Of a stretch of 64,000 nt of DNA, positions 35,701 to 49,200 are shown one piece after another (position 1 is the first letter of the stretch; each line of letters starts with the position of its first letter). A program made the position numbers and the translations under genes. The notes under the pieces were generated by a model. That model did no database searches and had not been told where the DNA came from. It worked only from the letters and a program-made list of their open reading frames with translations. Source of the stretch: Salminus brasiliensis (lineage: Eukaryota; Chordata; Actinopteri; Characiformes; Bryconidae); assembly GCF_030463535.1 (NCBI RefSeq), contig NC_132878.1:37019261-37083260 (forward strand), given 5' to 3'.

Positions 35701-38700
35701 TTCTAGCCCAAATCTTTTCTCCTTTTAACTTGCTCTTTTTGTTGTTTTCTTGCTCTTGCTGAATGCAGCCCTGGGCTTTCCCACTCTGCTTGTACCCTGG
35801 GTGGTTCTTCAGGAGCTGGATGCACTAAAGAGTGGGAAGCTGTCCCAGGACGTAGAGTACAAAGCCCGCCCAGCCGTCCATTACATCTACAGCTGCCTGA
35901 AGAACCAGGAGCCTCGTCTCTGGGGCCAGTCCATGCAGCAAGCCTCTCAGGTTTCACGTGGGTTTCTACATTTTGTAATATAATTATTATTCAGATGAGA
36001 TGTGGTGTTCTAGATAAATCACAACCACAGAGATCACACTTCATCCATTCAAGATAGAACGGTAGTACAACTTGGCATCAGTCAAAAAGCAGCAAACAAC
36101 TCCTGCAGACTGTTTTGAGATTTTTCAACACCTCTGAAGTTTTAGTCTTAGGAGTCTTTCTGCTTCTCACCTTCTGAGGAATTTCAAACACATTCAATGA
36201 TGCTGAAGTCTAGACTCTGGCTCTGGCTGTTTTATTTGTATTCTTTCTTTTTTTTTATTTCCTTTTTTCAGTAAGAGCTTCTTGATCAGTTCCACATCCT
36301 TTCCAATTGAAGTCAGTGTAAAATGATTCGATTCCAAGTCCTTTTGGAGCATTTTGATTGGTCCATTTATCATTAAATTTGAACACAATGTAAAGAGCCA
36401 CTGCCAGAAAGGTGAAAATGGCAACAACAGAGATGGAGATACAAGGTTTCAACCACCACCACTGTAAAAAAAAATTCTCTATATTTCTCTAGTCACATCA
36501 TCAACACTCTGAATGACTTGAGAAGCAGATATTTCAGATGAGGTCCTCTTATATCATTGTGGCTGTGCTTCACCAGCTTGCCAGCTGAGGGCGCTGTAGG
36601 TTAAGATTTGGTGTACATCCTCTCAGGTGGACCGGGTGTCATGAATAATGACGACCGTGTGCTGCAATGCTGTCTGCAGTACCAGACATTGTATCCAGAG
36701 GGCACGCTCATCCTCTGCAGGTAAGCACCTATTCTCTTCACTCTGTTTGACCTCTACTTGTCACCAAGTACTCTGTATGTCTGATTGCTCTGCATTTCAG
36801 TTCCCATGCCTGAAATAATCTCTCACTTTTGCTTTCTCTAAATTATAGTAATGATAAGAACCTGTGCAGTAAAGCTCTGCTGAGTGGCGTCAAAGCCCTG
36901 AGTAAAGCAGATCTAGTGGTGGAGGCAGACGCAAAACCTGGACTGTTAAAACACCGCTATAGCCAACGCGCTGCCCGTCCCTCTGCAGGACACACCACTG
37001 AAGGTCAGTCGTTTACCAATAACATGTGTCACTCTTTCCCATGTAACAGTATTGGTGCACTGGGATTTGAGGTAATCAGCCACCAGTGGTTTATTAGCAA
37101 TTCTCATGACAATAATAGAGCATGCAGCTGCATGGACAGAGATGATTTCCATATATATATATATATAATATAGTCACAGTCATGTGGAAAAAGGACACAC
37201 CACTAAAAAAAACATTTGTAATTTTTTTTATACATATATTTAAACATTTACTGGGAGATGGAGGTAATATAACCAATCCCACAAAACTGAAAAGTTAGGA
37301 CACCCCTACATTTATTATACACTAAAAATCAGGTGCAGCACATCAGCTGCAGATAGTTAGAACTTCATTAGAGGGGATTTTGGAGGAGCCTCAAAACCTC
37401 TAGATTGGTTGAGTCAGTGTTATTATCATGGCCAGATCCAAAGTCCTCTCTGAGGCCTTCAGAAAGAAGGCTGTAGATGCAGATAAGTCTGGGAAGGGAA
37501 GTAAAAAAGATCTCAGAACCTTCAGAAATCAGCCGCTCCTCTGTCCGCTAAATCTTCTACAAGTGCAACAACTTCCAACATGACCAGATTAGGCCGCCCT
37601 AGCAAGTACAGCCCAACAGTGGACCACATAATGCCTGAAGAAGTCTCCAACAATCCTAATGGCGTGATGGGATCTACAGGTAGCTCTTGCCACAGCTGAA
37701 GTCAAAGTGCAGCATCTCTCATCAGAAGGATGGTTGGTTTTCATGGGAGGTGTGCAAAGTGGAAACCCCAAGACCAGGAGAACTGGAACAATGTGCCGTG
37801 GACAAATAAACCCAAAGTTGAATTATTTGGACACATTAACAGATGACATGCTTGTTGTGAATCGGACACAGCATTTGAGCACAAGAGCTCATATCAGCTG
37901 TGAATCACAGAGGTGGAGATGTCATGGATTGGGGCTGCTTGTCTGCAGTAACGTCTGGAGAGCTCTCAAACATAGAAGGGCTGTCACTGTGAATTAGGGA
38001 TGTGCCAATAAGGTTATTTTATTGGTTACTCTCTGGACTGCTATATGTGGTTGTTGGTTTACTGATGTGAAATAACTGGTTTATAGTGGGTGAATGTGCT
38101 GTTGGCCAGTTGGGGTTCTATAGCGTATGTGTGTGTGTGTGTGTTAGCATTAGCGTTAGCCTCCACTCGTTTCTGAATGTACTTTTCAGTGCTGGTTTAA
38201 ACTAAAACTCAAAAACCGAAAGATGTGCGGTTCTCCCGCTGGTAAAACAGAGCGTTTCAGTGCTAGTTTTATAAAGGTTGAGCTCCACACTGCAGACTCT
38301 CAACACTTTTATTTACCTTCTGAGAACGCTAGCCACTGCTGCTGGCTGGACAGTAATGTCCGTTAATAGGGCCTTGAGGTCACCAGATGGCGCTCCGAAC
38401 ACCATGGTTAAACAAAGATTTGGAACTGGAATAGGATTAAACAGCTGGTACCCAGTCCATCAGATCGGGACATCCCTGTTGTGAATATTAAAGAATAGAA
38501 GATAACTTTTTTTTCTTTTGTACAATTTTACAGTGGAAAATGCAAGAGCTTGGGCACCTCAACAGGTTTGACCTCTCAGATAACATTTACAGAGGCCTCA
38601 GAGTTAGCTTGTTAGGGCTTCGTTAGGAAAATCCAGGCGAGGCAAAGCTTTATTAATACTCCGTAAACCTTGTCCCCACAATCAGCAGTTATGGGCTTCT

Positions 38701-40193
38701 CTAAGCAGCTGCCTAGCACTCTGAAGATTAAAAGCAGAAGACTGTAAGAAGCAAAGCATTTTCAGGTTCCCGATTCCTCACTTCATAATGTCAGTAAGAA
38801 ATGGCAGTTAACAGGAACGAGCAAGGAAGAGCAAGTTGAGGTCTGGAAGATCAGGGAAACTTTCAGAAAGAACTGACAACATGACAGGTTGCTGGGGCTT
38901 CTCCAGCACTTCAGTCAGCGAGATGTTCCTGCGAGGACAGGTGTTGGAGTAATAGTTTGGGCACCCCTGGTCATAAATTCAGTTAACAAGAACAGCGGAG
39001 GTTAAGTGTCAGACATTTTCATAGCATCATCATGTTACAATTTCTAAACGAGAGGCAAACCGCATAGAAACAGTATTTAAAAGATATGCGTGATATCTAC
39101 ATTTTAATTTTTTTTTTTTTTTTCGTTTGTGATGACAAAAGCAGAGCAGGAGAGAAAGCCACGCAAGGACGAGGAAGAAGCAAGCAGGAGGAAGGTAGCT
39201 GTCGCGGAACGGGGACTGGCCGAGTGTGTGCCTGTGCTGGAGAGCAACCTGCAGAGCGCTCTGTCTGCCGTGCTGGAGGAAGAGATGAAAGCTGCTTTTG
39301 GAGAACTGTGGCTGGAGGTGACGTTGAGACACATAGCCTTGCTATACCTGCGTATCTTATAGCTCCAGATTGTCCTTCTTTTACCTCTTTTACCTTTTAC
39401 ATTTACTTTTTTTTTTTTTTGTAAATGTGTAAATCTGATGCAGCTTGTGTTTTTCAGTTTTCCTCACTGGACACACACTGCAACTTAATGAATACTGTGG
39501 TCTGAGAGGTCTATGCTGATGTCCCCAGCCCTTCACAACTGGACAATTGTATGCCAAAGTCTGGACCTGTTTTTCCACCTTGTGTGGCTGATTATCCTAA
39601 TCCTCTACAAAACACAGCAACGTTTAGAGTGCAATTTGGATTTATTGGCTGATAAACCTAAAAGAAAACGTTATTGAACCCTTTGCACTTGCTACAGTAT
39701 ATGCTTGAACGTTGCACGCTATGTTTGTTTAGGAAAATGAACCAAAATGATGCCAGCTCTCATTTATTTAGTGTACACTTATATAATTTTAGTGCCATTT
39801 TCCACTTAGTTCACTTGTTTGTAAGTGTACAGTCACATACCAGCTCAAAAAACATAAATATTTGAACAAAAAATACCTAAGAGGGGAAGACATGGGAGAC
39901 GGAGGCCTTTTTTTTTTTTTTTCTTGCAAATTCAGAAATGCAGACAGGGCACAAATATTAAATATTGGGAAACCAAGAGTCCAGATTTAACATTAGATAT
40001 TTATAAAAAAAAAAAAAAGACAAATAGAAAGAAAAGTCAGAGTGTCATGAGTGGTCTGCTGACTTTACTGCTGTATGTATAGGACTATAAGGAGCTAGTC
40101 TTTTGCGTAGGTCTTGTAATTGTCCTGGTTCAGTCCACAAAAGAGCTATTTTGTACAGAAATGTAGTTATTGATAAAGGTGTCATTGTTTATA

Positions 40194-40224
<31 letters not shown>

Positions 40225-43200
40225 TTTTATTGTTTTTTACATCGTGAATATGACAGCTAAGTAACATTCAAGAAAATGGCTAATTTCTGACTTTCAGCAG
40301 GTGATCAAATGTAAGGATATGTCAGTGTAAATAAGCTGTGTTTTTATGGTGTTAGTGTCCAGTGTATGGTGATTGTACATATATGTGGTGTGTTTGTGAT
40401 TCCGACGGGAGAGTTGAGGTGCGTCCGTATAGGGCTTTGTCTTAGTCTTTGCATTTGTGTTCTGCAGTGTAATGTGTGTATCCACACTGGGGAAAGCGCT
40501 AAATGAGGAGTTCTATAAAAGACGCTGATGTAACCGACAGTGAATTGAATTTCAACAGGCACTGACCCCCGACACCTTTCATTTATTATTCACAACAGGT
40601 CCATTGGGACTACAATTAATCCAGAGTCTGACTTGTGTATCTTTTTTTTCTCATCACAAGCCTCAGTGTTAATAAGCTTGTGTGGGCTTGCATTGGGTGT
40701 TATTAGATGTCGGTTACAACAACAATGAATCCAATCCAAACTCGCACTGTGTGATGTCATGTAGATGTCAGCCGAATGCTTCTTCCCACGGGCTAGTAGA
40801 GTGTCTGAGTAGGTTGAGGATGATGTCCTACTTTTAGATGCTTTTAGCTCTAAAGTGATTTAGTTAGATTAGCTTATTTAAAGCTGAACAGCTAAGAAAC
40901 TATATTGGATCGGAGAAGAAGAGTGCTGACGCTGATGACATTCTGACATTGACAAAACAATCCCTATTACATTTTGTCCCTCTTAAATTTGACTCACATG
41001 AACATGATACTTTATTAAGCTCACTCAGCTTTGTATAGCAGGCTTTTACTGTTAGAAATGGCTGCCTTAAATACACCTTTCCATGCCAGTAATGTTAGGG
41101 AAACAAAGTGTAGTCGTTCCCAGAACGCCTGCTTTTTGGGATACTGGCACGTTTTGATATTTCGTGGTGTTTATTTTCTCTCATGTCTTGTGTCTGTATG
41201 TGTGTTTTGCAGATAGTGTATTTGAAACCCCCCTGGACTCTGGAGGCTGTGCTGCAGTGTTTCCGAAAGCACTGGATTGCTGTGTTCGGAAGCATCATCC
41301 AGAGAAATCTGCTGAGCTGTGTGGAGACGCTCAGCAGCTGCCTGTGCTCAGGTGGGTGATTTGACGTGCCTTTATCATCACAGGTTCGAACTGTGACTTC
41401 AGAGGGCTTGAAGCATCATCCAAGTACACAGACCGCCCCAGCAGAGGTGGCCTTTCACTTTTACAAACTCAAGACTGAATAGAGCTGTTTTAGCAGTTCT
41501 TCATTCCATGGTAACATGACTGTGCTTTTCTTCTCCGCTGTTCTTGGCTTGGAGCCAGGTTTGGAGCGAGAAAAAGAGAAGTAGAGGGCGGGAAAGGGAG
41601 AGAGAGAGAGAGAGAGAGAGGGAGGGAGGGATGGAGGGAGGAAAGGCAAGGAGGGCACTGAAAGAGTTTGTGGAGGAGTGGAAAAGTACTGCCCCCCCCC
41701 CCCCCCCCTCCTCCTCCTCCTCCTCCTCTGTGCCCAGGATATCGTGCCTGCCTCTATCTATCTGATCTACTGCTTATGGTGTGTGTGGGTGTGGGTATGT
41801 CTTTATATGACCTCTAAAAGAGGGTGACTGGAGTTCTGTAGGAACATTTGTATTTGCAGATGTGTGTGTGTGTGTGTGTGTGCACATATAGTGCTTGCAC
41901 TAGATCTACCTCTCTCTCTCTTTCTCTCTTTCTGAGCTCTAAATAGTATTTTCTCCCGTTTCCATCTTCCTCTGCTCTTCTTTCTTCAGTGTTAGGAAAG
42001 AAACTAGCTTAAATATTACATGGACACAAAACCAAACCTCTAAGCGTAGACCCCAAAACGAATGAAAAGTGTAGAGGACTCCTAACTACCATGTAAGATC
42101 TGTTCGACCCCCTTTAGATTAAACAGATAAAAATTTCATCTTTGAGAGAAGAGAAGAGAAAGTTCACTCTCAATACTGTGGGTCTTAAAGGATGTTAAGC
42201 TGATCAAGAAGCTATGCAAAACAGAAAAGAACAACCTGCTAAAGCTGCTCCTGGTGTTCTTAGAACAATGGGCTGACCACTCCTGTCCAGACTTCAATGT
42301 CAAAAAAGGTGTGTTGAGATCATTTGAATGGTGAGAATCAGAAAATGCTTCATTTTCTCAAACTGAGCTTTGAAGGTGTGGAGCAATCTTTTGCAAAGCA
42401 AGTCTCTGGAGAAGAACGGAAGCCATAATGAAGGTAAAGGTGGACTCACTAAACACCGAAACATCTGATATTACTTTTATATTCTTTTATTATTCTTTTA
42501 TAGGAAGTGAAACAAATTAAGGATGGTCTGAGTTTCGCACAGTATAGCATACTGTAAAAGGGTCCGCTCAGAATGTATTACATGCATTTTGGCATGTTAC
42601 CATCCACCTTATTTTGCCATGCCCACTTCCAAAAGTGCCATTGCCTTTATGTTAATATTTTTGTTCTTTTTGTATCAAATGGTTTATGGTGGTATCGTAT
42701 TCAAAGTAAGCACAAGTAGGCTACTGCTGTGTACACTGTATAATAGCTCATAAAGTAGCTAGCGCTGCTAAACATTTGGTGGTGGTGGTCGGTGTGGCGC
42801 AACAGATAACACGCAACAGATAACACCACTACCTGCCACTGAGCTACCACACCATGTGGGAGACTGGGGTTCGATTCCCAGTCTGGGTGACTATGCTGCG
42901 CTACACCAATAAGAGTCCTTGGGCAAGACTCCTAACACTACACTGACCCACCTCTGTAATACGAGTAACCTTGTAAGTCGCTAAATGCCATAAATGTAAA
43001 TGTAAACACACATTCCAACAGGCTGTTTACAGGTATTTAGAGCAGAGCTAACAAGCTGTCCAACACAGAAAAATCAAGTCTTGTGGGGTATCATGTTACT
43101 ACATCCGCCTTCCTCTTCCGAGGAAGAGGACCAGCGTTTGTGGTTGAAGGTGCTAAATTTGAAACATCCACACAAGTTGTCTGCTGTACCGTGGTATTTT

Positions 43201-46200
43201 TCATGCTCTGATCCTGATTCATCATTAACTTACAGTGCATTCCTAAAGGTAACAAAGATGTTTTTGCTGCCCCCTGTGTCTGCAGGCGCATCAGTGGAGC
43301 GGGAGTCTGTTCTGACTGCATTGCATGTGGCTGGAGAGCTGCTGATGGTGCTTAGCAGGAGGTCTCAGTACAATGGCCACGTGGCCCCAGCGCTCTCCTA
43401 CGTCCAGGCTCTACAGCACAGGCTACTAGGCCAGGTGACTCCCCAACACACGCATACACATTAATGTAGAACAGAAAGAATGGTGAACCAACAGCACTGT
43501 TTGCTCATTTACCTGCTCTAACACACCCTGTTAACCTGGTAATTAACGAGTGAGTTGAATCAGGTGGTACAGCCATTCTGCAGAGTTCTCAGATCTGGTG
43601 TCCAAACAGAACTGCAATACTGCTTCTTGTGAGCTGAGATATAAATCACATCATTAGATGGTGATTAGGGTGATTGCAGTTGAATCAGATACAAAGGATG
43701 TTGCTCTATCCAGTGATTTACAGACAGCTCCAGGTATATCAAATGCGTGTGTATGTGTGTGTGTTTCAACCTCAGAAAACCCCAGCGGAGGACACGAGCG
43801 ATGGAGACACCCCGATGGCTGAGGCAGTGGAGGATGTAGCACGGCCACCCCAGACCTCTCATCAGGATGTGTGGGCTTTTTTTGAGAGCCTCTGGAACAA
43901 CCTGTGTCATGTCAGGTGAGAGAGTTTCCACAAGGGAACCATTCCGGGCCCTAATGCATGACGAGAAGCTTGTGTTTACAGCAGTGGAATAAAAGTAAAT
44001 TACACTCTCCAACTGCAGGGGAGAGAAAATATGGGGGGCAAAAATAGTAGTTATTACATAATGCTACTTTAAGTCTTATGTGGCTTTTTTATTTTTTTTC
44101 AGTAGTCTGTGTGTAAAAGGCATAAATTCGGTACAATATTTAAAACCTGTTTTTTTCTGTGTCTCTGTTTTAATGTTAACTAGTTTGCCGCTACCCATAT
44201 TTAATGCATGAAATGTCCATTGTGTGTTTTATAATGAAGTATTGTTAAAAATTCATCCCCATCTTTCAGCTCGGCTGTGTTCTCGGCACTACACTACTCT
44301 CCAGGCACAGTGGAGACAGTGCAGTTGTTCTCCACGCCCCCACCTCAGGACGCTCTTGCCTGCCTTCACAGGCTCTCTGACGCTCTCAGACAGCTGCTGG
44401 AGGCCTTCCAGAGGTACACAAATCCTTTCACTCGTCCCTGTTTTATTGGTCTGTACCTAGTCTGATAAGCAGCTGTAGTAACAAGAGGAATTTAGTGTTT
44501 GTTCTTGTGTGTAATGTTTTACACACACACACACACACACCTGTTTGTTTAAGCAGTGTCAGAGTACAAGTCCATACATATATTCTTGATACTAATAAGG
44601 TAGGTTAGCCATGTTTTTTTTTTATTATTCCCTCCATTTAAAGTCAGGGATTTTTGAGGGTTTTCTTTGTCCTGAAAATGTATAACTAACACACACACAC
44701 ACACACACACACACAGTTGCTAGCCTTGATTGCAGCAGCCCTGAGTCCCACAGTCCTTTGAATCTAATGCAGTTTTGCAGTGGAATTTAATTTAGTGGAA
44801 TCAGTGTGCACTCCAGCATCTCATAGGGTTGCTAGAAAGGCCAGTCAGAACCCCCTTTTGACTGTAGTAGACCTTTAGGAAGATTCAGTAGACTGGAACG
44901 GTGGTGGACTGTTCTACTGGGCAGTGGCACCTGCACAAATATGACCTTCATGGAAGAGACATGAGAGGAAAAAAACAAAGAAAACAGGAAAAAAAAACAA
45001 AGATAAAAAAGGATGCCTTCAACACACCTCAAATCCACAATGGACCACCTCAAGATGGACCACTTCAGGATGTCCTTCATAGTTCTCCAACCTAAACATA
45101 AGTGAAAATCTGTTGATTGACCTCAAACGAGCAGTCCAAGTCTTACACAACTTTTACAAGGGAAAAATGGCAATAAAAAATAACCCAGATAAGAATGAGA
45201 AGATGCACTGTGCAGAATGTCTTTTACTTTTTTGCGATTTTGAAATGGTAAAAAAGGTTTCTGGACTTGATCTGGATGCCCCTGTATAGCATACCTGCGT
45301 GCTTAAATGATTCTTTTAAAGAGAATGAAGGTCCTCTATTTGAAGCGAGCTCTCTATTTCAAGTGCACCGTCCATAAAGTCTAGACAGTGCCGTTGTGAA
45401 AGATTCAGGCGTTGCACACCTGCCATTGTGGAGACTGCAGCCTCTCAGCATTCCAAACAGGTGCCTTACTAATGGAATTTCTGCCAGTGTGTCTCTAGAG
45501 CACGTTTTCCAAAGGAGGACTGCCATGAGGTTGACTAACAGCTACTCATTACTGCAAGGTCACCCGAATGCGCCTGTATGCACATGCTCAGTGTGTGTGC
45601 GCACATAGGCCACGCTTTGTTGATGCAAAACCCATTGGTTCTAAACAGCAAGAACATACATCTGAGGGTAGAAACCACTGATTGTTTTACGTAGCTCTTG
45701 CCGCACTGCAAAAATCGATACTCACAGATGTAATTAGACAGTGAGGTTTTGCTGTGTGTGTTCATCCTTTTCCATGTTATGCACTATAAAAAGTTCCAGT
45801 ACTACATTTAATTAATTCATTTGAGCTCTTCCAGAGATGTGGTTTTGTGTCACTTTAAGGTGCGTAAGTGCCAGATGTTGGCCTCACTGTACAGTTGGTT
45901 TAGTGATTGAATAAATGGTATGACCCCCCCTCCCCCCATTTCCATCAGAAGCCAGTGTGTCAGCTCCGGTCACTTCCTTTCCCATATATAGTTACAGGCT
46001 TAGCAAGGCTATGATGCTGGTCCCATGCAAAACCTGTGCAACAGTGATGAATAGGAGCATTTGACTCGATATGAGCTGTGATGTGATGAGGTATGATAAA
46101 CGTTAAAAATAGTAAAAATAGTAAATAGTATTTATAAACTATTAATCTAAAGCTGATCATGACAGCAAAAAGTTTTTATGTATGAGTTTGAAGGTTGAGA

Positions 46201-49200
46201 TTGAGGCAGAACGCACTAGCGGAGACCTGACTTGCCTTGGCACGTCCTGACCTTCCTGTTGGCTATTTTGCTTTTTACAGGAATGTTGTGCAATGCCGTT
46301 GAGCCTTGGGGAACAAGACTGAAAAGAAATTTGCATGTACTATGCCCTTTGTAAGAGGAAGCACACATTCTATAGAAATGTCAGTATCCTGAAAGAAATT
46401 ACATTAGGTATCTTGACATGAAAGGTAATAAAGGTCTGTAATGAAATAATTACATGATGCATTGGGCAACAAAAAAAAACAAGGTTATGGTTTGCAAGAA
46501 GAATAAAACAAATGTAGGCTGAGTTCACTTTCACTTTTATTTGACTGAAAGGATTCAAAGAATGGCCTTTAGGGTTTGAAAGACTGAATCTGTGTGCATT
46601 TTAACTGTATGTTGAATCAGATTACCACTGTGATGTTATGGACCAATAGTGATGTTATTTTCTGTGTCTTCCTGCTATTATGCTAATGGGTGCAATTGAG
46701 CAGTCATTATACATAAACACAACACAGCAAACAGTCCTGAAATGGCCCATATCCTGCATTTGTCCTGTATTTTATTGTTCTTTTTCGAGGTCTCACATCA
46801 TTTTCGGCTGTGTTTATATACAAAACCAAGTGTAATTTGTTTCCAGAAGACCATTATCCACCCTCGCTTTATCCTTTAGAATCAAACAGGCTGTTTTTGT
46901 GGGAATAAATGGAGCTAAACTACTGTAGACCTAGTAGAGAGGTATGTGTAAATGAATTAGTTCAAAACAGGATGTTTTTGCAGCAGATTTTCCGTATATA
47001 GCCTGAGTGGACTTAGAAGTGAAAGGTACATGTTTATATACTGCACCAATTTAATGTAAAATTTTCCATGATCCAAGACCTGCTGCTCATGTTCTGAGGT
47101 TCATAATAAGTTGTGGTCTCAGCCTTTAAAGATTACACCTATACTGTACGTTCGGGTCTAGCCCCTCTGCACTGACTGTACAGTTGCGGAAACTGAGCTT
47201 ACTTTGGCCAAGCAGCCCTGAAGAGTGTTCAACTTGCATGGCCTGATTGGCATTGCTTCAGCAGTATATCAGGTGTGTTTCATACCATCTTCCTCGTACA
47301 CGCACTCAGGTGTTGGTTTTTTGAGTTTGTCCTGGCTGTCTTGAGAGCTGTAAAGGGACCAGGAGGGTTTGTCGAGGCAGATTTGTTGCTGTTTCCATGG
47401 AGACGGCCAAGAGTAGTTTTCGTGTGCTGGAAGCAGAGAGATGACTCATCAGAGTGAACACACACACACCTTCTCACACACTGTCCTCTCTCCCTGTCTC
47501 AATCTCCTTTTGCCCCGCAACAGAAAATATGAGTGCATGTGTAATACAGTAATTGCTTTTCCCCACTCACAATCTTTTCCTTCCTCTCTCCATTGCTCAT
47601 TTGCCCTCCGTATTGTTCTCTTTGTTCATTCTGCCTCCCTCCTATGCTAGAGTGTGGCATACAACAGTTTCAGCACAACTCTCTCTAGAGTTTACTCAAT
47701 GATTTAATAAAGAAAAACATCCACCGAGTGTCAGTTCTGCAGACGAAAGGCTCAGACAACCATTCCTGTGGTGATCAGAAAAGCATCTCACAATGTACAA
47801 CACATCCAGCTTATAGGCGGATGGGCTGGAGCAGCAGACGATCACGTCAGGTTCCACTTCTATCAGCCAAGAACAGAAAGCTGAGGCTGCAGTGGCTCAG
47901 CACAGGCTCACCAAAACTGAGCAATCAAAGACTGGAGAAACGTAGCCTGGTCTGATGAGTCTGGATGTCTCACACAGGTGGTAGGGTCAATATTTGGCAC
48001 GAACAGCTTGAATTTGTGGACTCAACCTGCCTTGTTTGAACTGTCCAGGCTGGTGGAGGAGGTTTAATGGTATGGGAGGGTTTTCTTGGCACATTTTGGA
48101 CCTGTTAAAACCCATAATCAGTACTTGCTAGAATAACACAGCCTGTTTGAGTACTGTAGCTGACCATGCACATCCCTTCAAGACCACAATTCACCATCTA
48201 ATGGCTACTTCCAGCATGATGCTGCACCATGTCACAAAGCAGAAGTTGTCTCAAACGGGTTTCATGAGTTTAGTGTTGTTCAGCGGTCTTCCCAGTCACC
48301 ACTTTGAGCCCTATCCTACACCCTGCACAAGGCGGGTTGCGATGCTCATTGCTATCTCACACCCCTCCATACAGTCTATTTTCACGCCTTCCGCCCGCAT
48401 GGTTTAAATAGCAACGCTGCTTGTGAATATATCTACGCCGATGGGCGCGGTGGTCTCGAAATAAGGTGTGTTCAGGTATAAATAATTTCTGGTGTGTTGC
48501 TGTCTTGGCAATGGAAAACACAGATGGACCACTGACTGAAAACAGGCAGAAGGCAACAGTCAGTCGTTCATTGCTCTCTTGGCAGTGAATTGTCAACACG
48601 AGCAGGTGCCCAACGTGTGTAAACCCCCGCTTGTTACACACCCATGAACACACAGCAGTGCTGTTTTTTTTATATACGTCTATATAAATACATGTATAAA
48701 AAGATACATTTGATAATGGTCTGCTATACATTGATTGTTTTTTGTTTTTTTTTGTTTTTTTTTACCCTATTTTAGGGTTCTATCTGTGGACAGCGCTATT
48801 GGGGATGCTCAGGCCTTACTCACTGTGATTCACACTACTGAGGTAAACAAGCTCATCTTCATCATTTCACTGTCTTTACTACACTACCTGCAGAATGTTG
48901 ACTCACCAGTTTGTCTATAAAACATGACGTTTGTTCACGCCAGTTTGATTATATTCTTTCTCTAGGTGACTGTAATATAGCATCATTCTGAAGCATGTAC
49001 GCCACTCCTAGTAAGGGCTAACAAGACTTAAGTACAGCTGGCTTACAGTGCGGTTAGTTGTAAAGCAATATTACATCTATAAACATAGACATAGACAATA
49101 TAGTGCTGGTATTTATTGCTGTGTACTTTGTTGTAAAAAACAAAACAAAAAAACAACCCAGTTGAGGCAAATTATTATGTCTAACTGGTACCAAAATATT

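Noticed and set aside
42860-42890. Possible tRNA gene
   Set aside because: The B box is good, but the head cannot be folded into a full cloverleaf by eye and the sequence continues into a SINE body and tail.
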